A stretch of 64,000 nt of DNA from Micromonospora yangpuensis (lineage in GTDB: Bacteria; Actinomycetota; Actinomycetes; Mycobacteriales; Micromonosporaceae), in the NCBI RefSeq assembly GCF_900091615.1, contig NZ_FMIA01000002.1, positions 806,001 to 870,000 of the forward strand, in the 5' to 3' direction. The stretch's first letter is position 1. Every line of letters starts with the position of its first letter. Shown here in pieces: positions 25,390 to 34,699 of this stretch. The notes beneath the pieces were generated by a model. The model saw only the letters and a list, made by a program, of their open reading frames with translations. It was not told the origin of the DNA and ran no database searches. A program made the translations under genes and the position numbers.

Positions 25390-26765
25390 GAGGTCGCTGT
25401 GGAAGCGGCCAGGGCGGCATGCAACTGCTGCACTGCGGGCTCGGTGGGAAACGCCGCGAGCTGGCGGCCTGCAATTGCGACCTCGCGTTGGATGCGTGCC
25501 GAGCGGGTGAGGTTGGCCAGGTTGAGCGCGGCCAGGGCGGCGGCAGCGGCCAGCTCGGGTTCACCGGCGGCGGCGTGGGCGACGGCGGTGCGCGCCAGAT
25601 AGCGGCCCCGTTCACGTCGGTACGTTTCCGGCCACGCGTCGAGAGCCTCGCCGAAACACCGGACGGCGACGCCGGGGCGACCCAGCCGAAGCCAGCCCTC
25701 GCCCTCCTGCGCGCTGATGTATGCCGTCGTGCAGAACGCACCGAGCCCACCGCCGTCTGTTCCGGTGGCGGCAGCGAGGTGGTGGGCGTCGGCGATGGCG
25801 GCCCGGAACGAGCTGGTGTCACCTTCGACCGTGTGCCCGTGCGCGCGTTGCACCGCCGCGAACGCGCGCACCTGCTCCCGGATGCTGCCAGCGCGCTCGG
25901 CGGCACGGGCGAGCCCGAGTACGCGGTCCTGGTCGGCGGCGTCGCTGGCCCGCTGCGCCATGCGAGCGAAAACGTAGGCGGTGAACTCGATGTCCCCGGC
26001 TTCTTGGGCCATGGTCAACGCTTGGGCGAGCCACCATTCGCCGGCGTCCCGGTCGCCCATATCGTCGCTGAGCCAGCCGGCGAATTCCGCCCACCGGGCC
26101 TCGGTACTCAACAGCGCCTCGCGCAGGCTGCCTCGTGCGGCTCGGCGGTAGTCGGCGATGTGACCGAGCTGCTGTCGGGCCGTGGGAAGGATGGCCGCGG
26201 CACCGACCCGGTTGTCGGATTCCACGAGCACCGACCGCAGTGCCGCGAAGTGCTCCACGACAGCCGGATCAACCTGCGCCGCCCGTGTCGCTGAGGGCAG
26301 CGGTTCCGCACTCGACAGGGACGCCACCACACTGCCGGGGACCGCCTGCAGGAGAGCCCGGCGGCTGACCTGAACGTGCCGTCCTCGCCCGTCTGCCACA
26401 GTCATCACGATATCCGCCTCCCCTGCGGGCTGGCCGTTCGTGTCGGTCACCGGGGTGGTACCGGCCGCGGTCAGAGCGGTGGTGAATGCTGCTGTTCCCC
26501 TGGCCCGGCGGTACTTCTGCTCAATGGCCACGACCCGGTCGTACCCGGCGGTGAGGGCACCGTCGGTGTCGAGGACCTCGTCACAGCGGTTCCAGAAGGC
26601 CCGGTCTGGGTGCTGGCGCCCGACTTCGGTGTTCGCGATTGTGCTGCGGCCGGTAAGGATCCTGGGCGCCAGTGAATGCTGGGTGTGGCCGGCCGCCTTG
26701 CGGTACGCGGCCAATTGCTGGCCAAGCGCGCGCCACGCTCCGCTCACCTCGTTCGGGCCTGCCAC
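25386..26765 (-). CDS. XRE regulator with TPR-like C-terminus (paralog 1)
   Basis: This is a 459-aa protein from GTG 26765, chosen for GGGAGG six bases upstream; the upstream extension reads as Arg/Pro-rich noise. Residues 8-65 form the helix-turn-helix (RALGQQLAAYRKAAGHTQHS, GRSTIANTEVGRQHPDRAFW). The rest is helical, like TPR sensor domains (WWLAQALTMAQEAGDIEFTA, RLGRPGVAVRCFGEALDAWP). Two further genes in this window encode the same architecture (30447 and 40019). The family resembles actinobacterial sporulation and morphology regulators. It is coupled to the PfkB kinase gene. Confidence 0.85.
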   Translation of the reverse strand: MAGPNEVSGAWRALGQQLAAYRKAAGHTQHSLAPRILTGRSTIANTEVGRQHPDRAFWNRCDEVLDTDGALTAGYDRVVAIEQKYRRARGTAAFTTALTAAGTTPVTDTNGQPAGEADIVMTVADGRGRHVQVSRRALLQAVPGSVVASLSSAEPLPSATRAAQVDPAVVEHFAALRSVLVESDNRVGAAAILPTARQQLGHIADYRRAARGSLREALLSTEARWAEFAGWLSDDMGDRDAGEWWLAQALTMAQEAGDIEFTAYVFARMAQRASDAADQDRVLGLARAAERAGSIREQVRAFAAVQRAHGHTVEGDTSSFRAAIADAHHLAAATGTDGGGLGAFCTTAYISAQEGEGWLRLGRPGVAVRCFGEALDAWPETYRRERGRYLARTAVAHAAAGEPELAAAAALAALNLANLTRSARIQREVAIAGRQLAAFPTEPAVQQLHAALAASTATS

Positions 26766-26973
26766 CGTCGCCTCCCGGGGCCATCGCGCCTCGGCTGGCT
26801 GAGCGAGATGACCGAGCGCTAGCCAGAGGCGGTCTTCGATGTAGATCGTTACCCTACCGTGCGGTCGTGGCTGCGTAGGTCGTCTACCCGCCGTTGCTGG
26901 TAGAGGCTTGCCCCGCCTGGCAGTGGCCCGCCACGGCCAGGCGGGGGCGTCAGACCTGTGCGGGTGCGCTTGG

Positions 26974-27591
26974 TCAGCTGGTCGTCGCAGCGGCGGGCGG
27001 GGTGTCGGCTTTGCGGGCGCAGTGTCGGCAGCGTCGTGGGCAGGGCGTTTGTGGTATGGCGCTGATGAGGCCGCTGGCCTGCAGGATCGTGGTAACCGTC
27101 TGCTCGAGGGTCTGAGGTTCGGGGATAGTGGTTTCGCCGGGGACCTTGAGTAGGTCTCGGTGCGTGTACCAGCGGCGCATCTCGTCGGGGGTGACGGGTA
27201 TTGGCTCGTCTCGGTTGAGGTGGCGGCGGATGGTCTCGTCGATGGAGACGTCCAGGTAGAACACGGCGACCGGACCGGGGTGGTCGTCGATGAGCTGGTG
27301 CAGCACGGCGGCGTAACGCTCGGTGTGCAGGATGCCTTCCAGGATGACGTGGTAGCCCAGGTCGAGGGCGGTGCGGGCGGTCGCGGTGATGAACGCCGGG
27401 GCGACCGGGTTGATATGGGCGCTGTCGTGTTCGCGGAGCAGGGTTCTGCGGAGGTAGTCCTGCTCCAGCAGGGCGGCCCCGCGTCCGTAGCGGCGTCGGA
27501 CCTCACGGGCGGCCGTGGTCTTTCCGCTGCCGGAATTCCCGCGGATGATCACCAGCGTTGGGGCGAGATCGGTGGCATGCGGTTTGTCCAT
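26974..27591 (-). CDS. P-loop kinase (zeta/phosphotransferase-like)
   Basis: This is a 205-aa protein from ATG 27591. The Walker A is GNSGSGKTTAAREV at about residues 18-31, followed by LLEQDYLRRTLLREHD and a GYHVILEGILHTERY lid region, as in small kinases of the zeta-toxin and chloramphenicol-phosphotransferase group. A Cys-rich tail (CPRRCRHC near residue 187) may bind a metal. It lies 11 bases after the ABC transporter stop, in one operon. The substrate is unknown; no antitoxin is adjacent. Confidence 0.75.
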   Translation of the reverse strand: MDKPHATDLAPTLVIIRGNSGSGKTTAAREVRRRYGRGAALLEQDYLRRTLLREHDSAHINPVAPAFITATARTALDLGYHVILEGILHTERYAAVLHQLIDDHPGPVAVFYLDVSIDETIRRHLNRDEPIPVTPDEMRRWYTHRDLLKVPGETTIPEPQTLEQTVTTILQASGLISAIPQTPCPRRCRHCARKADTPPAAATTS

Positions 27592-27602
27592 CTGGTGGTC
27601 CC

Positions 27603-29576
27603 TCAGGCGGAGGCGGGTTGGCGGGGCAGCGTCGGAGTGTGCGCGGTGGGGCTGTCGTAACCGGCGGCTTGGAGGGTGAACAGCTCGGCGTACCGCCCGT
27701 CGGCGCTCATGAGCTGGTCGTGGGTGCCGGCTTCGACAAGGCGGCCGTGGTGCAGGACGTAGATGCGGTCGGCGTGCCGGACGTTTGCCAGCCGGTGGGT
27801 GATCAGGATGGTGATGCCACGCCCCTGCCGGTCGCGGATGGCCTGGAACAGGGCGTCCTCGGCGCGGGGGTCGAGGGCGGAGGACGGCTCGTCCATGATG
27901 AGCACGTCGGCGTCGCGCAGGAAGCCGCGGGCGGCGGTGATGCGTTGCCACTGGCCGCCGGAGAGGTCCTGCCCGCCGGCGAAGGTCCGGTCGAGCAGTG
28001 TCTCGTACCCGTGGGGCAGCTCGACGATCATGTCGTGGGCGACCGCGCGGGCGGCGGCGGCCTCGATCCGGTCCTGCTCCGTCGTGGTGGTGATGTCGCC
28101 GATGGCGATGTTCGTGGCGGCGGTGAACGGCCACTTGTGGTACTCCTGCGTCACGACGCCGATCCGGGCCCGCAGCGCGTCGACGCCCCACTCCTCAGCG
28201 GGCCGTCCGTTGTAGCGGACGGTGCCGCTGGTGGGGGTGCGGAGAGTGGCGATCATGGTGGCCAGGGTGGACTTGCCGGAGCCGTTCTCCCCGACGAACG
28301 CCACGGTCTGTCCGGCGGAGACGGTCAGGGTGACCCGGTCGACGGCGGGGGTGTCGCGATCGGGGTAGCACAGGCTCACCGCGTCGACGGCGATCTCCCG
28401 CAGCCGCTCCGCGGCCGGCGCGTCGGCGGGCCGGTCGGTGGACGGTGGCAGGTATTCGGCGGCCCGGGTCATGAAGCCGGTGTAGTCGCGGAAGTGCTGC
28501 CCCTCGGTGTAGACGCGGTCGACCTGGAACGTCACCACGGCCAGCGAGCGTTGCGCGGACTGGACGGCGATCACGCAGGTCGCGGCGGCGGAGAGCGGGA
28601 TCTGCCCGTCGATGAGCAGTAGGCCGAGCAGGACGTAGACCACGGCGGTGGCGATCCCGCCGAGCACGGCGCCGACGGTGGTGGTCGTGGTGACCCGGCG
28701 GGCCAGGGCGAGCTGGATCCGGGTCTCGACGTTCATGACCCGGTCGTACTGGTCGAGCAGGAAGTCGCGCAGTCCGTAGGTGCGCAGCTCGGGGGCGGAG
28801 TCGCGTTCGGCCATCAGCCGGTGCAGCAGCCACAACCGGCGGCGGCGTACCGACCCGGCGGCGTAGGTCTGGTAGCGCAGGTGCCCGGCCCGCAGCGACG
28901 CCCACCCGTTCGGCACGGTCGCCACCAGCAGGGCGAGCAGCAGCAGCGGGTGGACCACCACCACGGCGACCGCGACGGCGATGACGCCGGCCAGTCCGGC
29001 GAGGAGGTTCATCGACGCCTGGACCAGGGCCGTGGTGGAGTTCGCGCCGCGGGAGGCGCGTTCCATGTCGTCGGCGAACGCGTCGGCGTCGAAGGCCTCC
29101 AACCGTACGGCGGTGGTCACCTCGAACAGGCCGCGTTCGACCTCCCGGTCGACCTTCGGGGTGAGGCCGTTCTGTGCGTACCCCATGGCGGTGGCCATGC
29201 CGGCGCGCAGCGCGGTGGCCGCCGCGAGCGCGACCAGGGCGGGCAGCGCGGCGGTCACCTTGTCGGCGGTCGGTCCGCCAGCGAACAGCTCCACCAGCAC
29301 CCGCTGCGCCGCGAGGAGCCCGAACGCCGACATCACCCCGGCGACCACCGTGGTCGCCGCCACCACCGACGTCCGTGCCCGGTCGGCGCGCCAACTCACG
29401 ACGAGCGCAGCCCAGACCAGGCGGGGCAGTTCGGAGAAGACGGCGAACAGGCCGGCTTGCGCTCGCGCCCGCACACCAGTCTCCCACCACACCTCCCGCA
29501 GCTCCGGCAGCACCGAATCCCGCTGCGGTGGTGCGGGACTGGCGGGCGTGCGGTCGGGGTGGTCGGTTTTCGGCAT
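27603..29576 (-). CDS. ABC exporter, fused permease and ATPase
   Basis: This is a 657-aa half transporter. The first 360 residues hold about five or six membrane helices (for example LLLLALLVATVPNGW, AVVYVLLGLLLIDGQIPLSA). The ATPase domain begins near 400, with Walker A GENGSGKSTLA, the Q-loop VVTQEYHKW, signature LSGGQWQR, Walker B VLIMDEPSSALD and the switch His in ITHRL. Such fused exporters move peptides, lipids or antibiotics. It forms an operon with the P-loop kinase. No RiPP precursor was seen beside it, so the cargo is open. Confidence 0.9.
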   Translation of the reverse strand: MPKTDHPDRTPASPAPPQRDSVLPELREVWWETGVRARAQAGLFAVFSELPRLVWAALVVSWRADRARTSVVAATTVVAGVMSAFGLLAAQRVLVELFAGGPTADKVTAALPALVALAAATALRAGMATAMGYAQNGLTPKVDREVERGLFEVTTAVRLEAFDADAFADDMERASRGANSTTALVQASMNLLAGLAGVIAVAVAVVVVHPLLLLALLVATVPNGWASLRAGHLRYQTYAAGSVRRRRLWLLHRLMAERDSAPELRTYGLRDFLLDQYDRVMNVETRIQLALARRVTTTTTVGAVLGGIATAVVYVLLGLLLIDGQIPLSAAATCVIAVQSAQRSLAVVTFQVDRVYTEGQHFRDYTGFMTRAAEYLPPSTDRPADAPAAERLREIAVDAVSLCYPDRDTPAVDRVTLTVSAGQTVAFVGENGSGKSTLATMIATLRTPTSGTVRYNGRPAEEWGVDALRARIGVVTQEYHKWPFTAATNIAIGDITTTTEQDRIEAAAARAVAHDMIVELPHGYETLLDRTFAGGQDLSGGQWQRITAARGFLRDADVLIMDEPSSALDPRAEDALFQAIRDRQGRGITILITHRLANVRHADRIYVLHHGRLVEAGTHDQLMSADGRYAELFTLQAAGYDSPTAHTPTLPRQPASA

Positions 29577-29708
29577 GGCGGTACCTCCCGAAGGTGAGCA
29601 CGGTGGGCGGTGGTGGTGTCTCGATGCGAACGGCGGGAGCTGAGGTGTCCCGTTGGCGTCCCGGCTGGCGCAGCCGACGCTTCGCCCTTCCGGGCGGTGG
29701 GTCTCAGG

Positions 29709-30191
29709 TCAGGTGACTCGGACGCCGTCTTCGAGGTAGTAGCTGCACCCGTCCGCACGGGCGTTCAGCGCCTCGGTGATCCGGCGGGTCAGCAACGGCG
29801 GTAGCCGCAGGGCGGCCTCTGGCGGGTCGGAGAAGGCCCAGCCCGTCAACTCACCGGGCGGCACCACGATCCGTTCGTGCACGCGGGGGCCGAGGGTGCC
29901 GCCGTCGTAGACGACCATGACGCCCTCGGTACGTCCGGCGCGGGCCGGCACCCAGTCCACAACGAGCAACCGACCCGGTGCCAGATCCAGGCCGAGTTCC
30001 TCCCGGCACTCCCGGATCGCAGCCTGGTACGGCGACTCGTCAGCCTCGACACAACCGCCAGGGATCTCCCAGCCGGCCTTGTAGACCGGCTCCACCAGCA
30101 GAACCCGATCGTCCGCATCGGTGATCAGCAGCCCTGCGGCCATCCGCTTACGGGGCAGGCCAGCGGTGACGTCACGGCGTTCGGAGGGCAT
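29709..30191 (-). CDS. NUDIX hydrolase, 160 aa
   Basis: It starts at ATG 30191; the frame extends further upstream but that part is not protein-like. It has GLLITDADDRVLLVEPVYKA and the full box GGCVEADESPYQAAIRECRE then ELGLDL at about residues 45-70. The DWVPARAGRTEGVMVVYDGG segment resembles pyrophosphatases acting on dinucleotide sugars. It is divergent from an XRE/TPR regulator across an intergenic region with CCGACA repeats. Confidence 0.85.
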   Translation of the reverse strand: MPSERRDVTAGLPRKRMAAGLLITDADDRVLLVEPVYKAGWEIPGGCVEADESPYQAAIRECREELGLDLAPGRLLVVDWVPARAGRTEGVMVVYDGGTLGPRVHERIVVPPGELTGWAFSDPPEAALRLPPLLTRRITEALNARADGCSYYLEDGVRVT

Positions 30192-30240
30192 GCAGGGACC
30201 GTAGGACGCCGGTCGGTCGACACGCCCGCAGCGCCGTGCG

Positions 30241-30276
30241 CCGACATTGTCGGCAGATGCCGACACAACTCCGACA
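30241..30276. promoter_or_regulatory. CCGACA repeat site A
   Basis: CCGACA at 30241, 30260 and 30271, with the first forming the palindrome CCGACATTGTCGG (30241-30253). The last two are 11 bases apart, start to start. The site lies between NUDIX 29709 (minus) and the XRE/TPR gene 30447 (plus). The same spacing occurs at 41402 and 41413. Confidence 0.55.
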
Positions 30277-30446
30277 CCACATCCACTCCGTCCGCGTTTT
30301 GGCCCCGCGCCGTTGGAGCCAGCGCCGTGAGCTGGGCATTCATCACCCGCGGGCAACTGCGGAAGGGAGTCCCGAGGGTGCAGAAGTGTCACCGGGAGCA
30401 GCTACGGTGTCGGCTCATCGTGACTGCGGCACCGGGGGTGGCAGCG

Positions 30447-31757
30447 ATGGTCGACCACGACGAGATCGCCGCCGCTCGCCGCGCGCTCGGTCGCCACCTC
30501 GCCCATCTGCGTAAGGACGCCGGCCACACCCAGCATGGGTTGGCCCGGCTCGTGCAGTACGGGCGCAGTTCGGTGGCGAACACCGAGACCGGCCGCCAAC
30601 ATCCCGAGCGGTCCTTCTGGTTCCGCTGCGACGCGGTGTTGCGCACCGGTGGCGTGCTGACCGCCGAGTACGATCGCATCGCTGACCTGGACTATCAACA
30701 TCGCTATCGACCGGTGCCCCCACCCGCTGGCCCTGGCCCTGCCACCTACGCGGCAGCCGTGTGGTGGGAGCACGAGGAGCGCATCACCGCCCGCCGGTCC
30801 GCGCTGACCGTGACGGCCGATGACGACGCGCGGCTGGCGCACCTGGAGCACGAAGTGCGGCAGGCGATCGGTGACAGCGAGCGACTCCCGCCGGCCACGC
30901 TCGTGGCCCGGCTGCGTCCGCTGCGGGTCAGCGTCGACCAGCTGATGTCGGCCCGGCAGCACCCGCCGCAACGCGCCCGGCTCTACACCGCCGCCGCCCA
31001 CCTGTCCGGGCTCCTCGCCGCCCTCGCCCTGGACCTGCGCGCCTTCCCGGTCGCGCACGCCTACGCCGCCGAAGCCTTCGACCTCGCCCACGCCGCTGAG
31101 CAACCCGACACGCAGGCCTGGGCCCGCGCCACCCAAAGCCTGGTCGCCTACTACACCGGCAAGCACCGCGACGCGCTCGCCTATGCCGAAGACGGCCTAC
31201 GCCACGCTGGCGCCGGCCCGCACCTCATCCGCCTCACGATCAACGGGCAGGCCCGGGCGCTCGCCCACCTCGGCGACCGCCGTGGTGTCCACCAGGCCGT
31301 GGACCGTGCGTTCGCCCTGCTGCCCGAACACCCGACCGGCGGGCAGGTCAGCACCAGCCTCACCCTCGGCCCGTACTGCCCGACCCGGGCCGCCGCCAAC
31401 GCGGCGACGGCCTACCTGGTCCTCGGCGACACCACCGGCGTCGTCGACCAGCTCACCGCCGCTGTAGCGGCGTTCGACGCGGCGCAGCTGCGCGGTCCGC
31501 AGGCGCTCAGCCGCCTCGATCTGGCGACGGTCCATGCGAGAGCGGGCGACCTCGACCACGCCGCTGGGCTGGCGCTGGAGGCACTCAGCCTCACCGCCGA
31601 GTACCGCTTCGAATCGGTCTACCAACGCGCTCGCCGATTCCTCGCCGCCGCCCGCCCCTTCGGCCCTAACCCGCGACTACAGGAGGTCGCGGACCTGTTC
31701 ACCGAATTGGCGCGTCCCGGCAGCGCGTCACCACCGGGCCTACGATCGCGGACATGA
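30447..31757 (+). CDS. XRE regulator with TPR-like C-terminus (paralog 2)
   Basis: This is a 436-aa protein from ATG 30447 (GGGGGTGG upstream; GTG 30420 is an alternative). Residues 10-65 are a helix-turn-helix nearly identical in layout to paralogs 1 and 3 (LAHLRKDAGHTQHGLARLVQ, GRSSVANTETGRQHPERSFW). The C-terminal half has repeated helical pairs (SGLLAALALDLRAFPVAHAY, AAVAAFDAAQLRGPQALSRL). Its stop overlaps the start of the RNA-ligase-like gene (ATGA). It controls, or is controlled with, the downstream pair. Confidence 0.85.
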   Translation: MVDHDEIAAARRALGRHLAHLRKDAGHTQHGLARLVQYGRSSVANTETGRQHPERSFWFRCDAVLRTGGVLTAEYDRIADLDYQHRYRPVPPPAGPGPATYAAAVWWEHEERITARRSALTVTADDDARLAHLEHEVRQAIGDSERLPPATLVARLRPLRVSVDQLMSARQHPPQRARLYTAAAHLSGLLAALALDLRAFPVAHAYAAEAFDLAHAAEQPDTQAWARATQSLVAYYTGKHRDALAYAEDGLRHAGAGPHLIRLTINGQARALAHLGDRRGVHQAVDRAFALLPEHPTGGQVSTSLTLGPYCPTRAAANAATAYLVLGDTTGVVDQLTAAVAAFDAAQLRGPQALSRLDLATVHARAGDLDHAAGLALEALSLTAEYRFESVYQRARRFLAAARPFGPNPRLQEVADLFTELARPGSASPPGLRSRT

Positions 31758-32464
31758 GCAGCCGGGAATTGGCCAGCTTGCGGCAGCGGTGGACCGCCTA
31801 CCGGGACCTGGCCGCACTCACCGAGCACTGGTACTGGCGTCCCGGCTGGCGCGCCGGCCGCCATTTCTACACCTGGCACCTCACCTTCCAGGAACAGCCC
31901 GACCTCCACCGCCTCGTCACCGATCTTCAGCACCAGCTCCAGTTCCCCGGACTGGACCTGGTGCCGATCGACGGCCTGCACCTGACCATGCAGGGCGTCG
32001 GCTTCACCGACGAGGTGCCCGACGGCGACATCGAAGCGATCGTCACTGAAGCCCGGCAACGGTGCGCCGGCCTGCCGCCGCTGGATTTGTCTCTCGGCCC
32101 CGTCGACCCCGACGCCGAAGGAATCGGTCTGCTCGTCCAGCCCTGGAGCCCCGTCGAACGGGTCCGCACCGCGATCCGGGCCGCGATCGCCGCCGTGTGG
32201 CCAACCGTCCCCGAACCAGCTGACGGGTTCCGGCCCCACGTCACGATCGCCTACAGCGGTGCGCCCGCACCCACCGCCCCCATCCGCGCCAGGCTGGCCG
32301 AGCTGCGGCATCTGCCGCCAGTGACAGCGACGATCAGCGAGGTGTCACTGATCGCCCTCCACCGGGAACACCGCACCTACCGATGGTCGACGCAGGCAAC
32401 AGCACCCCTGAACGGACGAGGCCCCCGACACGCTGAAGCGCAGGCAGCTCGTGGCGATCAGTGA
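31754..32464 (+). CDS. 2H phosphoesterase / 2'-5' RNA ligase-like protein
   Basis: This 236-aa protein carries both catalytic motifs of the 2H superfamily, H76-L-T78 and H162-V-T164. These enzymes cleave or form 2',5'- or cyclic phosphodiester bonds in RNA or nucleotides. The long N-terminal lead (RQRWTAYRDLAALTEHWYWR) is unusual. It is coupled to the XRE/TPR regulator before it and overlaps the NUDIX gene after it by 14 bases. Together they suggest processing of a nucleotide or RNA-end signal. Confidence 0.85.
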   Translation: MSSRELASLRQRWTAYRDLAALTEHWYWRPGWRAGRHFYTWHLTFQEQPDLHRLVTDLQHQLQFPGLDLVPIDGLHLTMQGVGFTDEVPDGDIEAIVTEARQRCAGLPPLDLSLGPVDPDAEGIGLLVQPWSPVERVRTAIRAAIAAVWPTVPEPADGFRPHVTIAYSGAPAPTAPIRARLAELRHLPPVTATISEVSLIALHREHRTYRWSTQATAPLNGRGPRHAEAQAARGDQ

Positions 32465-33002
32465 TTCGGACATCGCACAGGCGCTCTTGGCCTATCTCGA
32501 GTGCAATCCGGACGACGCCGTGTCGCTGGCCGAGCCGGTGAGGCTGCTGGCTGAGGGAGCGGATTTCGCGTCCCGACGAAACTTCTCGATGCATGTCACT
32601 GTCGGCGCTCTCCTGGTCCGCGGCGGCGCCGACGTGCTGCTTGTCGATCACCTCGCCTACGGGATCCTCTTGCAGCCTGGAGGACACCTGGAGCCGACCG
32701 ACTCTACGTTGATCAGCGCGGCAGTGCGTGAGCTGGTAGAGGAAACCGGTGTTGATCCCAGCGGACTCGTCCCCGCGTCGAAGATGCCGGTCTACGTCGA
32801 GCACGGCCGAGTTCCGGCGCGGCCGGCGAAGGACGAGCCGGAACACTTCCATCTCGACTTCGGCTACTCGTTCCTGACGACGCAGGCCGACGTGGGGCCC
32901 ATCCAAGAATCGGAGGTGCGAGGTGCGACGTGGCACCCCCTCTCCGTGGCTGAGCGGCTTGTCGGCCCTCGCATCGCGCGGGCGATGACCGCATCGACAT
33001 GA
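32451..33002 (+). CDS. NUDIX hydrolase, 183 aa
   Basis: GTG 32451 lies inside the end of the 2H gene. It has an N-terminal helical extension (~50 aa), then HVTVGALLVRGGADVLLVDH and the box GGHLEPTDSTLISAAVRELV then EETGVDP, around residues 76-102. The FHLDFGYSFLT segment follows. It is the last gene of the regulator-2H-NUDIX operon and is followed by a hairpin terminator. Confidence 0.85.
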   Translation: MAISDSDIAQALLAYLECNPDDAVSLAEPVRLLAEGADFASRRNFSMHVTVGALLVRGGADVLLVDHLAYGILLQPGGHLEPTDSTLISAAVRELVEETGVDPSGLVPASKMPVYVEHGRVPARPAKDEPEHFHLDFGYSFLTTQADVGPIQESEVRGATWHPLSVAERLVGPRIARAMTAST

Positions 33003-33008
33003 AGCGGA

Positions 33009-33033
33009 TGACGGCCCAGCGGCCGTCACGTTT
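33009..33033. terminator. Hairpin with T-run, between convergent genes
   Basis: A perfect 8-bp stem (TGACGGCC, loop CAGC, GGCCGTCA) is followed by CGTTT. It lies just after the NUDIX stop. Confidence 0.65.
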
Positions 33034-33127
33034 ACCCATCGCCGCTCATGCTGCGGCCGACGGTTGCCCGACCGCGACAGGCAGACCGCCGGCAAACTCC
33101 GTCAACTTTGCCGATAGGCCAGGACAA

Positions 33128-34519
33128 TCAGGTCTGGGAGCGCGGGGGGATGGCGGGTGCGGTCATGGTCAGGTATCGGTAGCCGATTTCGGTGAGCCTG
33201 TCGGCGTCGAGGCAGTGTCGCCCGTCGAGCACGAGCGGTGAGCGCATGGTGGGGGCGAACTTGGCCCAGTCGAGGTCGCGGTAGTGCGACCATTCGGTGG
33301 CGACCACGATGGCGTCGGCGTCGTCGAACACGTCTTCGACGCGATCGGCGAGGTGCTCGGCCAGGGTGGGCTGTTCGCGGCGGAAGCGATCGGCGGCGAC
33401 GGGGTCGTGCAGCGTGATCCGGGCACCCCGTTCGAGGAGCAGATTCGCGATGTCGATGGCCGGTGAGTCACGCAGGTCGTCGGTGTCCGGCTTGAACGCG
33501 AGGCCGAGGATGCCGATCTTGCGCCCCTTGATGATGTGGAGTTCGTCGAGGAGCCGGTCGACGACCTTGGTGCGCTGGCGGTGGTTGACATCGCGGGCGG
33601 CGGTGACGATCGGCATGGCGAGGTGGTACTCGCTGGCAGTGGCGATGAGCGCTGCGGTGTCTTTGCCGAAGCAGGATCCGCCCCAGCCGATGCCGGGGTT
33701 CAGGAAGCGGGGGCCGATGCGGGCGTCGAGGCCGGTGCCGCGGGCGACTTCGCGGACGTCGGCGCCGACCTTGCCGGCGATCGCGGCGATCTCGTTGATA
33801 TAGCTGATCTTGAGTGCGAGGAAGGCGTTGGCCGCGTACTTGATCAGCTCGGCCGAGGCCAGGTCGGTGGAGACCAGCGGCACGGCGCTCATGCCGGCGG
33901 GGCGGGGCAGCACGGTGGGCGGCGTGAAGGACTGGTTGAGGATGGGTCGGTAGAGCTGGTTGAGGAGGTCCAGGCTCTTCTGGTTGTCGGAGCCGATGAC
34001 GATGCGGTCCGGGTAGAGGGTGTCGGCGAGCGCGGTGCCCTCGCGGAGGAACTCGGGGTTCGAGGCGACGGCGAATCGGCCGTCGGGGCGGTGGCCGTGG
34101 TGGCGTTCGTACGCTTCGCGCAGGATCGCGTCGACCCAGTTGCCAGAGCCGATCGGGACGGTGCTCTTGTTGACCACGACGGTGAAGTCGCCGCGCAGGT
34201 GTTGGGCGACGCTCTCGGCGGCGGACCGCAGGTACTGCAGGTCGGGGTTGCCGTTGTCGAGTTGCGGAGTCTGCACTGCGATGAACACGACGTCGGCGTC
34301 GGGTACGCCGACGGCGTATTCGGTGGTGAAGTTCAGGTGGGAGGACGCCTGCTCGAGGAGCGCTTCCAGATGTGGCTCGTAGATCGGACAGTGGCCGCCG
34401 CGAAGGGTGTCGATCTTTTGCTTGTCGAGGTCGATGCAGGTGGTGTCGTGGCCCAGGAAGGCCAGGCTGACGCTGGTGGTGAGACCGACGTATCCGGTGC
34501 CGACAACACAGACCTTCAT
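33128..34519 (-). CDS. ugd: UDP-glucose/nucleotide-sugar 6-dehydrogenase
   Basis: This 463-aa enzyme oxidises a UDP-sugar C6 alcohol to the acid using NAD. The Rossmann motif is at the start (KVCVVGTGYVGLTTSVSLAF). NKSTVPIGSG, the NPEFLREGTA motif and the catalytic C283 in GWGGSCFGKD are intact, and the C-terminal GLAFKPDTDDLRDSP is present. Full family length. It is preceded by a 180-base gap after the ribA-like gene, so it may have its own promoter. The acid could feed an extracellular polysaccharide or a tailoring reaction of the neighbouring operon. Confidence 0.9.
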   Translation of the reverse strand: MKVCVVGTGYVGLTTSVSLAFLGHDTTCIDLDKQKIDTLRGGHCPIYEPHLEALLEQASSHLNFTTEYAVGVPDADVVFIAVQTPQLDNGNPDLQYLRSAAESVAQHLRGDFTVVVNKSTVPIGSGNWVDAILREAYERHHGHRPDGRFAVASNPEFLREGTALADTLYPDRIVIGSDNQKSLDLLNQLYRPILNQSFTPPTVLPRPAGMSAVPLVSTDLASAELIKYAANAFLALKISYINEIAAIAGKVGADVREVARGTGLDARIGPRFLNPGIGWGGSCFGKDTAALIATASEYHLAMPIVTAARDVNHRQRTKVVDRLLDELHIIKGRKIGILGLAFKPDTDDLRDSPAIDIANLLLERGARITLHDPVAADRFRREQPTLAEHLADRVEDVFDDADAIVVATEWSHYRDLDWAKFAPTMRSPLVLDGRHCLDADRLTEIGYRYLTMTAPAIPPRSQT

Positions 34520-34699
34520 TGAGCGTTTCCTCTCGCCATGAACGATACCGACGCGTGGTGATCCGGATCCAAAAGTGCCGCTGACCAGCGATTTTCTGTT
34601 GCGGCGGTCGGCCGGCTTGAAGGCCGTGGCCCGCCTGCTGCCCGCCGGAATGATACCGACCTGAGGCGGGCGGCGGGTCGGTCGGACCGGACATTCGGG

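Noticed and set aside
26766..27506. N-terminal extension of the first XRE/TPR regulator to 27506
   Set aside because: It overlaps the kinase gene out of frame and gives low-complexity Ser/Arg/Pro sequence.
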